Shown: positions 44,901 to 55,714, numbered from the stretch's first letter. The stretch: DNA of 64,000 nt from Closterium sp. Naga37s-1 (GCA_947471745.1 CANJKZ010000083.1:325001-389000), one strand, 5' to 3'. Notes: a model not told the origin generated them from the sequence alone. A program made the numbers and translations.

Positions 44901-47900
44901 AGAGAGAGAGCGGGAGCGGGAGCGGGAGCGGGAGAGGGAGAGGGAGAGGGACAGGGAAGAGGAGGGAGAGAGGGAGAGGGATGAGGGGGAGGGCAGAGAG
45001 AGCGGGAGGGAGAAGGAGAAGAGCAGGGAGGACGAATCGAGAAGCAGGTCTCCCTTGCGTTCTCCCCGCGCCCCTAAAAGCCCCTCCGTGCGAACAGCCA
45101 TGAGCTTTTTCAGCGGGCGGTTTGATAAGTGGGGTGGGGGGGGAGGGTCAGGCGCAGGGGGGAGTGGCGGGGGAGGCGGGAAAGGTGGTGAGGGGAATGA
45201 GGGGATTCGGAGGGGACACACAGCCACAGGCAGCATCATCAGTGCGATGGGGATGCTGGCTGGAGCAGGAGGGGGGGGGCACGCAGATGGGGGTGAGAGG
45301 GCAGGGGAGAGAGGCGCGCGGGGTGGGGAGCGAGCAGGAGAAAGAGGGGGGGACAGAGGAGGCGAGAAGGGCGGAGAGAGAGGGGGAGCGGGGGCAAGCG
45401 GAGGGGGGGGCTCGGATGGAAAAGAGGCCGGGGGAAGCGGGAGTGGGAGCAGCAGCAGCGGGAACCAGTCGCAGGGGGGCGCGCCAGCAGGGGTGAGCAG
45501 GCTATGGGGGGTAGCAGCAGGCGCAGCGTCTTTCCACTCACGCATGGTGAGCTTCAGTGGCGTTCTCGTAAAGGACGAGGACCAGGGCATGCTAGGCCGC
45601 GGCGTGGGGGATATACGGAAGAAGTACGAAGTGGGGGAGAAGGTCGGGGAGGGGCGCAGCGGCGTGGTGGTGCGCGCGTGCGTGGAGCGCAAGAGCCGGG
45701 CGCGATTCGCGTGCAAGTCGATTGCGAAGACGACGCTGGGGGATGCGAAGAAGGTGGAGGCGCTGCGGGTGGAGGTGGCTGTGATGGAAGCGGTGGGGTC
45801 GCATGCTAACATTGTGGCACTGCATGACACTGTGGAAGACGCCCAGGTGCGTGAAGGGGTGAGAGGCTTGAGAGGCTTGAGAGGGGCAGGTGGAGGTGGC
45901 TGTGATGGAGGCGGTGGGGTCGCATGCTAACATTGTGGCACTGCATGACACTGTGGAAGACGCCCAGGTGCGTGAAGGGGTGAGAGGCTTGAGAGGCTTG
46001 AGAGGGGCAGGTGAAGGTGGCTGTGATGGAGGCGGTGGGGTCGCATGCTAGCATTGTGGCGCTGCATGACACTGTGGAGGATGCTCAGGTGCGTGCAGTA
46101 AAGGGAGGGAGAGAGAGGGGTAAGGGAGGGTGTCTTTGTGGGTGCATGGGTGTGTTGGTGGATGGGTGTGTGGGTCCATGGGTGCATGATTGTGGCCCGT
46201 ATGCATTGCCGGACGAAATCCATCATCTTTTTGTGTGGCAATTCACTTGCGAATTCATTCGTGTGGCAGGTTAAAGATGTTAGATTCACGTCGTGTTTGC
46301 ACCTCTCGTTCCACCCCTATGCCACTTCCCTTTTCCCCCCATTGCTCTTTCCTCTATCTCCCTGTTCTCTGCACCTCTTCTGACCACCTCTCACCCCTCA
46401 CTTTCCCCACCAGGACGTGCATCTGATAGTAAACCTGTGCAAGGGAGGCGACCTGCCCTCGCGCATCGACACCTCTCCCCACCTCTCCTTCCACCACTCT
46501 CCTTCCTCTCCGTCCTCTTGCCCCACTCGTCCCCTCCCTCCTCGCCCCCTCAGGACGTGCATCTGATAATGGAGCTGTGCGAGGGCGGCGACCTGCTATC
46601 GCACGTCAACACGGCGCCGCACATCTCAGAGCGCCACGCGGCGGCCATCTGCCGGCGCATCGCGGACGCCGTGCGCTTCTGCCACCGCCGCGGCATCTGC
46701 CACCGCGACCTCAAGCCCGAGAACGTGCTGCTCGCTACCAAAGGGGCTGCTGGGGCTGATCTGCGTGTTGCGGATTTTGGCATCTCCACCTTCATTGAGC
46801 CAGGTGCGCGTGGGAGGAGGGGAAAAGGGGAAGGGAAGGAGGGGGAAAAGGGGGGGGGGGGAAGGAGGGGAAAAGGGGGGGGGAAGGAGGGGAAAAGGGG
46901 GGAGGGGAGGGGTTGTGCTCCTGGGATGTTGCGAAACTGCAAAATGCAGGTGCATGCAGGTTATTCTTGTATCGCTGTTCCGTCCCACCCTCCGCTCGTC
47001 CCACCATTCCTCCTCCGCCCCCACCCTCCATTCCATTTTTCCCTCTTTCCCCCTCTCCCCACTGAACCACACCCACTCACTGCTCCTGTCCTGTCCCCCG
47101 TACCCCTCCCGCACCACCGCACACCGCGCCTCCGCACACCGCCGCAGGCCAGCGCATCCGCGGGTACGCAGGCAGCCCGTTCTACATCGCACCCGAGGTC
47201 CTCAACGGGCGGTACGGCTTCGAAGTAGACGTGTGGAGCCTCGGCGTCATCCTTTACACACTGCTCTCGCAGCGCCTGCCGTTCTGGCATAGCACCGACA
47301 TTGGCGTGTACCGCGCGATCCTGAAGGGGCATGTGGATACGCACACGGGCGCGTGGCTGCATGTGAGCAAGGACGCCGTGCATCTGGTGCGCCGCATGCT
47401 GTGCCAAGACCCTGCGGAGAGAATCACCCTCGACCAGCTGCTAGGTACTTCTTTTTTCCTTCTCTTTCTTCCCACCAGCGTCCTCCTCTCCTCATCCTGC
47501 TCTCCCCACAATCTTCTTCTCTAGTTTCTGGTCCTCGTGTTAAGCCTGCCGATCTCAGCATCTCTCTGTCTCTGCAACACATGTTAAATCTGAAGACTTC
47601 AAAGCCCCACTCGATTCCATTAACACCTATTCCCCACGGCCCCGTCCCCGTTCCCCACCCATCACTCCTGCCTCCCCCTCGCCCCATCCCGGCAGAGCAC
47701 CCGTGGATTCTCAAGCACGACCGCGACACCTCGCCTCTACCGCAGCCCCTACCAGAGCTGCCCAACTGGAAGCTGAGCAAGCGGCGCCGCGCCATCGCTC
47801 GCTCCACAGCCATTGTCGTGCCGTCCTTCCGCCTGCCCTTCTGCATCACCCCCCCGGACGGCGCTGTTTCCAGTGAGACCGAGCCGGACACAGAGACAGA

Positions 47901-48285
47901 GAGCGAGTCAGAGAGGGTTGCTGGTGGTTACATTCTGGGTTACACTTCTACTGGTGGTGCTGCTGCTGCCTCTGCCGCAGGTGCTGCTGGTGGTAGCAGT
48001 AAAGGTGGTGTTGCTAGCAGCAAGTCAATCACCGGCACTGCTGTGGCTTCTGGGATGGCAATCGGGAGACGAGGCGGCGGGAGTGGTCCGCTGCTCCCCA
48101 CCACCTCCTCCTCCTCCTCTCTCTCGTCTCGCAACGTCCCACTCACCTCTCTCATCACGCCGCTCTCTCCCTCTCAAGCCTCCCCTTCATCGGCAGTGCT
48201 CATCCCACCCTCCCTCTCGGCTCTCTCCACCAGCTCGAATCGCCGAACCTTGCCACGATACCGCACAGCAACTGACAAGTACTAA
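38944..48285 (+). CDS. Giant Ser/Thr protein kinase, CDPK/SnRK superfamily, with about 2,200-residue low-complexity N-terminus (2,679 aa)
   Basis: Exons 38944-45846, 46554-46803, 47148-47444 and 47696-48285 join in frame (8,040 nt). The first exon is 6.9 kb without a stop, strong support that the odd sequence is coding. Residues 1-2200 are low complexity: acidic Glu runs (about 180-270 and 1000-1040), Arg/Gly/Glu repeats (about 690-860), Ser/Ala-rich parts and Gly runs. The kinase domain starts near 2228: GEGRSG loop, FACKSIAK (Lys2258), HRDLKPEN (Asp2353), DFGIS (Asp2375), YAGSPFYIAPEVLNG, DVWSLGVILY, EHPWI. All catalytic residues are present, so it should be active. The domain most resembles plant PEPKR2-like kinases; no EF hands follow. 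The C-terminal tail is Ser-rich. The ATG at 38944 is the first in the frame I would accept; a later start is possible. Confidence 0.85.
41000..41530 (+). repeat. Polypurine (GAGAGG)n coding tract
   Basis: About 500 nt almost free of pyrimidines on the plus strand, within exon 1 of the kinase gene. It encodes repeats of GERGERGERDERGVR type. The opposite strand reads as Ser/Leu/Pro frames, which are shadows. Confidence 0.9.
45890..46088 (+). repeat. Two tandem 78-nt cassette copies of the kinase exon 1 donor end
   Basis: The last 78 nt of exon 1 (45769-45846, encoding VEVAVMEAVGSHANIVALHD plus six residues) recur at 45890-45967 and 46011-46088. Each copy is preceded by CAG and followed by GTGCGTG, and the same 43-bp intron spacer separates the units (121-bp period). 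Each copy is exactly 26 codons in the kinase frame, so each could be spliced in as an extra exon. Copy 3 has a few substitutions (E to K, N to S). Confidence 0.92.
46414..46477 (+). repeat. Partial copy of kinase exon 2 acceptor end
   Basis: After CAG at 46411-46413, about 60 nt match the start of exon 2 (46554 onward) with substitutions. It encodes DVHLIVNLCKGGDLPSRIDT where the used exon encodes DVHLIMELCEGGDLLSHVNT. It is 140 bp upstream and has no obvious matching donor. Confidence 0.85.
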
Positions 48286-48359
48286 CTCCCTTCTTACCAA
48301 CCTCCCCTCCTGACCTCAGTCCTCCTTAACGATTCCATACGTCCTCCCAGTCGTCCCAG

Positions 48360-48790
48360 CCCAGGCTCCGATTCCTCCCATTCCTCCCATTCCTCCCATC
48401 CCCCATTCTTCCCATTCCTCCCATTCCTCACAGTCCTCTCCGTTCCTTCCGTTCCTCCCGTTCCTTCCATTCCTCTCCATTCCTCCCATTCCTCCCGTTC
48501 CTCTCCATTCCTCCCGTTCCTCTCCATTCCTCCCGTTCCTCTCCATTCCTCCCGTTCCTCTCCATTCCTCCCGTTCCTCTCCATTCCTCCCGTTCCTCTC
48601 CATTCCTCCCATTCCTCCCGTTCCTCTCCATTCCTCCCCATTCCTCCCATTCCTCCCGTTCCTCTCCATTCCTCCCGTTCCTCTCCATTCCTCCCGTTCC
48701 TCTCCATTCCTCCCGTTCCTCTCCATTCCTCCCGTTCCTCTCCATTCCTCCCGTTCCTCCCGTTCCTCCAATTCCTCCCATTCCCCCCAT
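48360..48790. repeat. CCATTCCTCCCGTTCCTCT minisatellite downstream of kinase gene
   Basis: A 19-20 bp unit repeated about 20 times, pyrimidine-rich on the plus strand. It begins about 75 bp after the stop codon, so it may lie in the 3' untranslated region. The long Glu/Gly/Trp frames on the minus strand are shadows. Confidence 0.9.
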
Positions 48791-48799
48791 GATCTCACC

Positions 48800-49240
48800 A
48801 TCCCGCTGAACACATGGGATGGTTTACACGGTTGCGTGGTTTAGGCACACTCGCTGCAGTGCATGCAGCCGTTCCCTCCTATCGTCACTACTGCGTATTG
48901 ATCATCAGCACCATCAACATCTGCTGCAACTTCCGGTAGCTTCTAGCTAGCTCTGACACCACACCAACCATACCATCCGACAGACACGGCCCAGCTGCGC
49001 TATGCTATAACCTGCAACAAACAGCGATTTTATCTATGGAACCCCCCTTGAAAGCTTGTTTGGCTTCCCGTTGTACAAAGGACAATTCACCGTACTATGT
49101 GTGCCTGTGTCACCAGTGCATGTGTTCTAACTTCTACCATTATGAAATACAAAATTATTGTGGTAAGACGAGGCACTTTCTACTTTCATAGATATCCAGT
49201 CCCAGGCAGGGCTAATTTTTGGATTTGACCAACCCTTGTG
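48800..49240. other. Intergenic between kinase gene and hAT remnant
   Basis: Nothing recognisable beyond AT-rich single-copy-looking sequence. Confidence 0.5.
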
Positions 49241-49405
49241 ATCAGTGCACCATCTGCTCAAAATCCTGATTATCAGTGTGACCCCTTGTGAAAATTCTTT
49301 TACATCAGGGTAAAGGTGGTTTCCTAAAAATCTACCCTGTCGCATCAGTGTACGGTAAAAAAATATCCTGTTCAATTGTTTATAACGTTGCACTCAATAC
49401 AGATT

Positions 49406-51849
49406 TCAGTCTTCATCATCAGACATGCCACAACGGTGTTCATCGTGGTCACTTTTCTCTTCTGGCTCTGGTGCTTTCTGTTTCCCCTTCCGATCCACAG
49501 GGGTCGCGTGCGCAACTGATTTCGCCGGGCGTCGGGTTTTCTGCTTGCGCCAGATGTCCACCACGTCTGGCCAGACGTATGGGTATTTGAGCATGTGCAG
49601 CGTCATGAGGTCTCCAAGGCGTGCGTCGCAAAGCGACGTGCACATCCAGCTCTTGATGATGTTCTGGCGACTGAAGCCCCTCTCACACTCCACTGTGCTC
49701 AGAGGCAGCACATCGAGGGCCTGCCAGAGTGTCATCAGGTTCGGATAGCTGCGCCGCCAATCCCGGCTCTTCAACATGCTTTGAAGGCCCTGGTGGAAAT
49801 CTTCAGAAACTCCTGATGGCGCGACATGATGTGGCAGAAACTCCTCAGCTCCTTCTTCGCCGCTTTGAAATCGAATCCTGACGGGGAGGTGGTTTGGGGC
49901 GGTGGAAGTAGTTGGGGGAGATTGTCAGTTAATGCGATGTTGTAACGTGCATGCTATGAACAAGTCGAGTCAATTGCACGTGTCAATTCTACCCTCACCT
50001 GGAAGCAATCCGCCAAACAGCTCATCATTTGCCGCAAGCCACTCGAGTGTCTTCAGTTCGCGCTGGTCGTCTCTGCATGGCCACGATTCAACTTGATACA
50101 GCTTCGCGCCGCCCAACTGCTGCAAGTCCCACATGCGGTACTTCATTCTCGCGACGATTTCCTTCGCGAAACCCGTGCACAGCTTCTCGCAGTCAGCAAG
50201 CGTGCCCCCAAACTTGTGTTTCTTGATAGGTGTCTCGCTCAGCTCGAACTTGTGTGATGTCTGCCGCCCCTCCGCGTCAATCCCTTCAACCACCATCGTC
50301 CTGTTGTCGCCTCCGTGCTCCTTGATGAACTTGGACAACAGCTTGCTGACCCCGCCGCCAAATGTCTCGCCTTACTGGATGTACCGGTGCGTGATGATGG
50401 TGATCGTGTGGTCGACTTCCTTGGCCACTTGTGTGATGTCCACCTGCCACACACCAAGCACGTCACAGAGGTCAGACACAAAAAGTTTTGGCGTTGCCAA
50501 ACTTAAACATGTACGCAAACACACTTGCCTTGCGGTGCTGGAAGAAGTGGTTGAGGGAGTTAAGCACGGCAAGAATATCTGCGAGAAAATACAGGCAGGA
50601 TTGGAATTTGAACGTTTGCACTGTTGCAGCAATCTTATGCCCGTACTCCACAATCATGACGATTGCCGCCCCGAACACTCTGCACAGCCGCGCTATAGCG
50701 TCTCCCCGCGATAACCATCTGACGTTGAACAGTCCTTGGTGTTCGAGGTTTGTCTTGTGTATCTCTTGTTGCAGCTCCTTGAACCTCTCGTACCAAATGT
50801 TGGAACGGCAGATGATTCCCCCCACAGCACGCACAGCAGCATCGATCACGTTAAGGTAAGGGAAAGCTTTCGCAGCATCCTTGACCACCAAGGCTTCACT
50901 GCAGCACACCAAGAAGGAAGATTAGTATCGCAGTAAGAGGTGATGTTACATCATCGCGTTAGGATAAATTCACAGTCATTAAAGCAGAGCTAACCGATGC
51001 GCTACGCAGTGACATCCGACGAGATGCGGCACGCGCCTTGCAAGCGGGTAACCAAGCCGTTCTTCTCCCCCGTCATCACAGAAGCTCCGTCGGTACCGAT
51101 GCCGGACACCCGCTTGATGTCCACGCCAATCGACTCCAGGTGGCTTGTGAGCACTGCGAAAAGCGAGGACGCATCGCATTTGTGTACCGTCAGCAGCGCT
51201 AGAAATTCCGTGACGGACATGCCGTGCTTGAGGAACGTGGCAAACACAATCAAGTGTTTGCCACGAGCGCGATCCGTGCTCTCGTCGCAGGTCAGACCGA
51301 CGAAAGGTGAAGCGAGCAGATGCTGCAGCTGCTGTGATTTCTGGAACTTTGCCATCGCCGACGCCATCTCGTTGAATCCGTACCTGCAACAAGGTGAGGG
51401 GAAGGTATTGAAGGAAAAGGAATTGTAACAACATAACACGCAGCCAATGCGTTCAACCCTTACATCCATACACTTACTGCGTGATGTACACGCCGTAGGA
51501 CTGGAGCGGTATGTCCTCCACGCCCTCCTCTGCGAGGAAGCCTATTAGCTTCGGGAACATCGCGATCGGCGCGTCATGGTCGCAGATGAACTCCACGCCT
51601 CGCATGAGACGTGTAAGCCACGCTCCCTCCTTGTCGGTGTTGGCGAAATCGTCGAGCCGCTTCTGCTTCTCGATCTCCGCCATGAGCGTCCGCTGCCGTT
51701 TCATGGCTTCGTCGTGGCGGCCGCTCAGCTCGTGACTGCACATCAATCCGAGCTGCAGATCGCGTCCCCCCGTTCCGTTCCGTCCGAAATTCGCATCGTC
51801 TTTCCCATGCTCCACGCAAATGCGGGGTTTCACATTGCAAGAGCAGAGA
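49406..51849 (-). pseudogene. hAT-type transposase (KIAA1586/DUF4371-like), multi-exon, frameshifted
   Basis: Read right to left. 51849-51478 encodes a zinc-finger-like start (CSCNVKPRICVEHGKDDANF through MCSHELSGRHDEA). 51383 to about 51010 encodes the catalytic block FVGLTCDESTDRARGKHLIV and SGIGTDGASVMTGEKNG. A one-base frame change at about 51,035 precedes GCHCVAHRLAL. 50898 to about 50520 encodes NVRWLSRGDAIARLCRVFGA. 50423-50376 is a small exon. About 50361-49990 follows. The last part, to 49406, encodes ALDVLPLSTVECERGFSRQN, the C-terminal dimerisation signature. Borders 51478/51383 are good GT-AG sites; other borders are approximate. No ATG precedes the zinc finger in frame. Confidence 0.75.
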
Positions 51850-51902
51850 ACACACGCACAGTTAGGCTACGTAGGCCTTCCTTCCGTGCAATAAGAGGAG
51901 CC

Positions 51903-52403
51903 ATGGCTCCAGCAGAGACTGACGATGGTGAGGCTGCTGACGAGCCACCGTATGATCCGCCCGCGCGGACAGGCCTCGATTTTCTGCGAGCGCTGCATGC
52001 GAACCCTCCGCCTGTAGGCACTGCAGGCCCGTCTGCTTGCAGCAACGAGAAAGAGCCCGTTGCAACGCCGTCTGCCTCTAATCCGGTCGCGCCAGACAGT
52101 GCTCCCGCCACTGTCAGCGTCACCGAGGTGGGCGAGTCATCGTCTGCAGCCTCGAAGAAGCGGCCGCGCTTCGCGCAAGGCGTCCTACCGTTCGGCACGC
52201 CCCTTGCGAAACCGACTCCGCCTCCCGCTCCTGTCCAAGCTCCGAAGCGTGCGTCCCGTGAACTCACCGACGCTGAGAAGGCTGAGGAGAAATTTCTAAA
52301 GGCGCAGCAGCTGTACATCACGCAGTGGCTGCCGAAGTTTGAGCGGCTGCTGCTTGACAAGAACGAGGAGGGCCTGCCCATTGTCTGGGGAGGGTTTAGC
52401 TGA
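51903..52403 (+). CDS. Hypothetical protein, possibly the inverted N-terminus of the hAT transposase
   Basis: Open from ATG 51903 to TGA at 52401-52403 (166 aa), divergent from the hAT frame with about 50 bp between them. It is Pro/Ala/Ser-rich, with a basic patch KKRPRFAQGVLPFGTPL and an end reading AEEKFLKAQQLYITQWLPKF then ERLLLDKNEEGLPIV. In related hAT proteins a W-rich stretch of this sort comes just before the first zinc-finger Cys. That makes an inverted first exon plausible. An unrelated divergent gene is the alternative. Confidence 0.45.
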   Translation: MAPAETDDGEAADEPPYDPPARTGLDFLRALHANPPPVGTAGPSACSNEKEPVATPSASNPVAPDSAPATVSVTEVGESSSAASKKRPRFAQGVLPFGTPLAKPTPPPAPVQAPKRASRELTDAEKAEEKFLKAQQLYITQWLPKFERLLLDKNEEGLPIVWGGFS

Positions 52404-52947
52404 ACGTGGTTCGGATTCAGATGCTTCGGATTCAGACACTACATTCGATGGTCTAGATGCTGGTTTTGCTGCTGAGCTGGATGCTGAGCTGGACGCACAG
52501 GCGTCTGACGTGGAAGCGGCGGCAGTGGAAGTGCTGGCTTCTGATTGGAAGCAGAGGGCGCAGGTGGTGCGTGATTGGCTGGACGACTGGCAGTGGCGAC
52601 TGGCTGTGCTGAAAGCTGATTGGCTGGGCGTTCGTGTCAGACGGGGGGAAGGGGAGGAGGGGGAGTTGAAAGAGGAGGCGGTGTTGGAAGAGGTGGAAGG
52701 GGAGGAGGAGGTGGAGAGGGCAGAAGGCGAAGCGAGTGATTATGAGCAGGAGGGTGGAACGGAAGGACGTGAGAGGAAGGGAGGAGAGGTGAAAGGGCGT
52801 GTTCATGCCCCCAACCCTTTCTCGTCTCTGTTTCCTACCGTGCACGCAAACGAACTGCAGAGCCAGCCACAGTCGTGCAAGGACCACGGTGCCCAGTGGG
52901 CTTGTGGGCACCAACTTTCTGCTGCAGTGAGCCATGTTTCCAGCTAA
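52339..52947 (+). CDS. Acidic hypothetical ORF, overlapping the previous frame
   Basis: A plus-strand frame rich in Asp/Glu/Ala (GLDAGFAAELDAELDAQASD; VRDWLDDWQWRLAVLKADWL; then Glu-rich). Family not recognised. It could be a downstream exon of the 51903 gene or a chance frame. Composition argues weakly for coding up to about 52800. Confidence 0.3.
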   Translation: MSGCCLTRTRRACPLSGEGLAERGSDSDASDSDTTFDGLDAGFAAELDAELDAQASDVEAAAVEVLASDWKQRAQVVRDWLDDWQWRLAVLKADWLGVRVRRGEGEEGELKEEAVLEEVEGEEEVERAEGEASDYEQEGGTEGRERKGGEVKGRVHAPNPFSSLFPTVHANELQSQPQSCKDHGAQWACGHQLSAAVSHVSS

Positions 52948-53548
52948 CCCGGCCATGTTGGCATGCCAGACAAACATTCCGAGTTGGGTCGGTGGCGCTG
53001 CCTACAAAGAAACTGTAACACTGGCCAATGGTGGCCCAATGTGTGCCAGCACATGAGTGGTAAAGGCCGAAATTCCAGCTTCGACACTTGCCTCTCGGGA
53101 ATCCCAGGTTACGGGAAAGGGGGGATGGGTGTACTAGGGGGTTGGGGGGGGTAGGGTACTCGGTACAGGGTAAAACCCGTTACGGGAATCGGGAACCCTT
53201 AGGCATCAGTGTGCCTTACACAAAAACTCTGGCACATCAGGGTAAACCTATCACCTAAAAAAACTACCCTAGGCCATCAGTGTGACTATCAAAAACCACC
53301 CTGATTATCAGGGTATCAGGGTGATTTACACTGATAAAATTTGGTCTGGTCCCAGGCCCTCAGATTTCACTCTTTTTATGTTACAGTAGGCTCCAAGTAC
53401 ACTACCGTGTATTGGTCCCCTGACACATTGACAGGCCTGGTTCACTACCGTCTGCGGTGTGCACTTGTCTTTTTTGGACACTATGAAACAGTTCCGAGAA
53501 TGGAACGATGAAATGCCATCTTTTGGACACCGTGGAACAGCTCCGAGA

Positions 53549-53677
53549 ATGGAACATGTTGACTATTTTGTCGTCTATATATATGCCTGAAGCGCAGAGT
53601 TCCTCCAAACAATCAAGGAGGGACCCTTTGAACGAATACAAGCAGAGTATAGACGACAAATAGTCAGCATGTTCCAT
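53549..53677. repeat. Hairpin with about 30-bp arms
   Basis: ATGGAACATGTTGACTATTT at 53549 pairs with the inverse of 53648-53677; there is one substitution and one extra T. The loop is about 68 nt. A nearby direct repeat (GAACAG.TCCGAGAATGGAAC at about 53487 and 53535) overlaps the left arm. It could be a small inverted-repeat element remnant or a small-RNA-type foldback. No function is assigned. Confidence 0.7.
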
Positions 53678-53679
53678 GA

Positions 53680-54462
53680 GAGGACTTCAAATTCATGATT
53701 TGATCCAGAAAGGCCTAAAAACCCGCACGCCAACTATTCCCATGGGTGGCAGCTGGGAACATTACCACATTAGCCCCGGTACGAAACTTGAAGGAATGCT
53801 CTGAAAATTTCACTTGTTTCGAGGAGAAGGGGTTAGGTCAAGTTTCGGGAAACATGCCTTGTTCATCAAGGGTGGAACAGATTTGCCTTGTTCAGCTTCG
53901 GGCTTCGTCTAGAAATACCTCTTACTTTCAGATACAGCAGATGTTGACAGCCTTTTACAAATGTGTAGAAATTTCATTCGAAGGTTCAAACTTGTCGAAA
54001 TTCTCCCACGTTTTGCTGGATGGATGTCGGTCGGTCGTCGTTTACTGTTGTACTTCGGTTCGGTTTGGTTCGTTTTGGTCACGACCTCAACATCTTTTGG
54101 CTTGGACATTGGCGAACGGACCTCGTGCCAGCCTCGGCAAGTGCCCTGAGCTGAGCACACAGAAAGCTGTATATCGTGTTGGGGTTATCAGGGGGTCGAA
54201 GGAGACGGGGGTGGGTGGCACTGGCAGGGCTGTGCAAGTTTTCATGGCACTGTACACCTGAGGCCCGTTTGAGTCCTCCATGGTTGCCTTGTGAAGAAGG
54301 CGCTTAAGTGATTTTGAAGTTCGCTCAGTTTACGTCAATTCGCAGTTAGCAGAAAAAGGCTTATACTAAAATTGTAACTTATCTGTTGACATTTAGACTT
54401 CAGCCACATCGTTACTAAGGAAACATATATAGATGCAAGGACAAGGAGAACAAGAAACAATG
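53680..54462. other. Unassigned region between hAT remnant and copia-6
   Basis: A 171-codon plus-strand frame (53746-54261) has no recognisable family or composition bias. I do not call it a gene. Confidence 0.4.
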
Positions 54463-55714
54463 CTATAACAACCTAGCACCAGTGTCAACAAGGCTTAACT
54501 GAAGACAGAACCTGTGGTGGTCACTAGGCGCTAGGGCCTCGGTGAAAATGTCTGTTGTGTTGGCCGCTGAAGCCACGAAGTCCAAGCGTGCCTGGCCGCG
54601 TCGCTGCAACTCTCGAATGAGAAAGTACCTCACGTCGATGTGCTTCACTCTGCCCTTCAGTCGAGGCTCTCGACAAAGGAGGATCATGGCCTTGTTGTCA
54701 GCGAACAAGGTTGGTGCAGAGCAAGGCCGCTCACCAAGGTTAGTGAGCAAGAAAGTCAACCAACGAAGCTCCTGCGCAGCCATGGCACCAGCATAGATTT
54801 CTGCCTCTGCGCTGGACTGTGCCACAGACGATGACCTAATAGACCTCCACGATACAGCTCCAGCACCCAAACTGAAGCAGTACCCCTGGGTAGGCCGCTG
54901 GGTCTCCACGTCGTCGGCGTATGAAGAGTCGAAGTGACCAGTCAGTTTAACTGGCTTTGTCCCTCAAAGCACAAGCTCCACGCCTAATGTAGTCGCCACG
55001 TACTTCCCCACCCTCACAGCAGCCGTCCAGTGCATAGGACGGTGTCTCCCAGTTGCCACAAAGAGAGAATGCTGAGGGGAAAGGCGAGGTCCGAACGAGT
55101 TAAACTTATCAGGTACATGAGGCAGCCCACAAGCTCTACGTAAGGACCACTAGACTCAAAGGGCTCGTCGGGAAAAGGGCCGGTGAGTCTGTGGTCGACA
55201 GCAAGAGGAGCGGGCTATGTGGTGGAGAACTGAAGCCTGAACCGCTGAAGGACCTGCTGCACCATGTGCGACTATGAGAGTGTAATGGTTCGAGCGGCTC
55301 TATCACTGGTGATCTGCAAGCCAAGGTAGCGGCGCAGTTCATCCAGGTCAGTGCACGTGTGTCTCTCCTGCATTTTGGACTTCACCTTAGTCAGAGCAAC
55401 CCTGTCTGCTGTAGCGAAGACCAAGTCAACGACGCAGCCAAACCTCCTCGTGTTGGCGGCCCTAGAGAAAGCTTGTGGAGGAGTCGAGGGAGTGCAGCTC
55501 ATAGTCTCGATGTGCTGCAACGTGAAGTAGCATCCAAAAGTAGCCATCTTCCTGGTCGGGGCGAAGGTATGGAAAAAGTCAACTCCCTCACGCTGACTGA
55601 ATCCTCTAGCCACGTAGTGCACCTTGAAAATATGCGGCGATCCTGACAGCCGCTTTGAAGATCCACATGCCATCGACTATGTTTGCCCGAGGTGGGGGAA
55701 CTGCGTCGACGTAA
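54463..55714 (-). pseudogene. copia-6 RT-RNase H fragment (family A-like)
   Basis: RNase H is well preserved at 54909-54463 (QGYCFSLGAGAVSWRS, SSAEAEIYAGAMAAQELRWL, LFADNKAMILLC, HIDVRYFLIRELQRRGQARL). RT is in broken pieces rightwards to about 55710, where codons for STGTYVDAVPPP.ANIVDGMW appear. Everything upstream of RT is missing; the fragment ends at a palindromic junction with the copia-5 LTR. Confidence 0.8.

Larger units (their letters stand above)
49241..53335. mobile_element. Decayed hAT-superfamily transposon with subterminal ATCAG repeats (limits approximate)
   Basis: Both sides of the transposase carry clusters of short motifs, CATCAGGGTA, ATCAGTGT and CTACCCT (49241-49390 and 53205-53335). 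ATCAGTGCA at 49241 is roughly the inverse of the last bases at 53335. Subterminal motif clusters of this kind are usual for hAT elements. No 8-bp target duplication was found, so the exact ends are uncertain. Confidence 0.55.

Noticed and set aside
44331..45830. 499-codon minus-strand frame opposite the kinase exon
   Set aside because: Pro/Ser/Leu-rich shadow of the Gly/Arg/Glu-rich coding strand; no domain and no start context of its own.
48360..48790. CRISPR-like array
   Set aside because: The unit is short and continuous with no unique spacers, and the genome is eukaryotic. It is a minisatellite.
48294..48813. Minus-strand frames of repeated EEREEWRGTGGMERNGRNG type
   Set aside because: They are translations of the 19-20 bp minisatellite downstream of the kinase gene; open only because the repeat unit lacks stops.
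53746..54261. 171-codon plus-strand frame between transposon remnants
   Set aside because: Neutral composition, no family resemblance, and no supporting splice or promoter signals.
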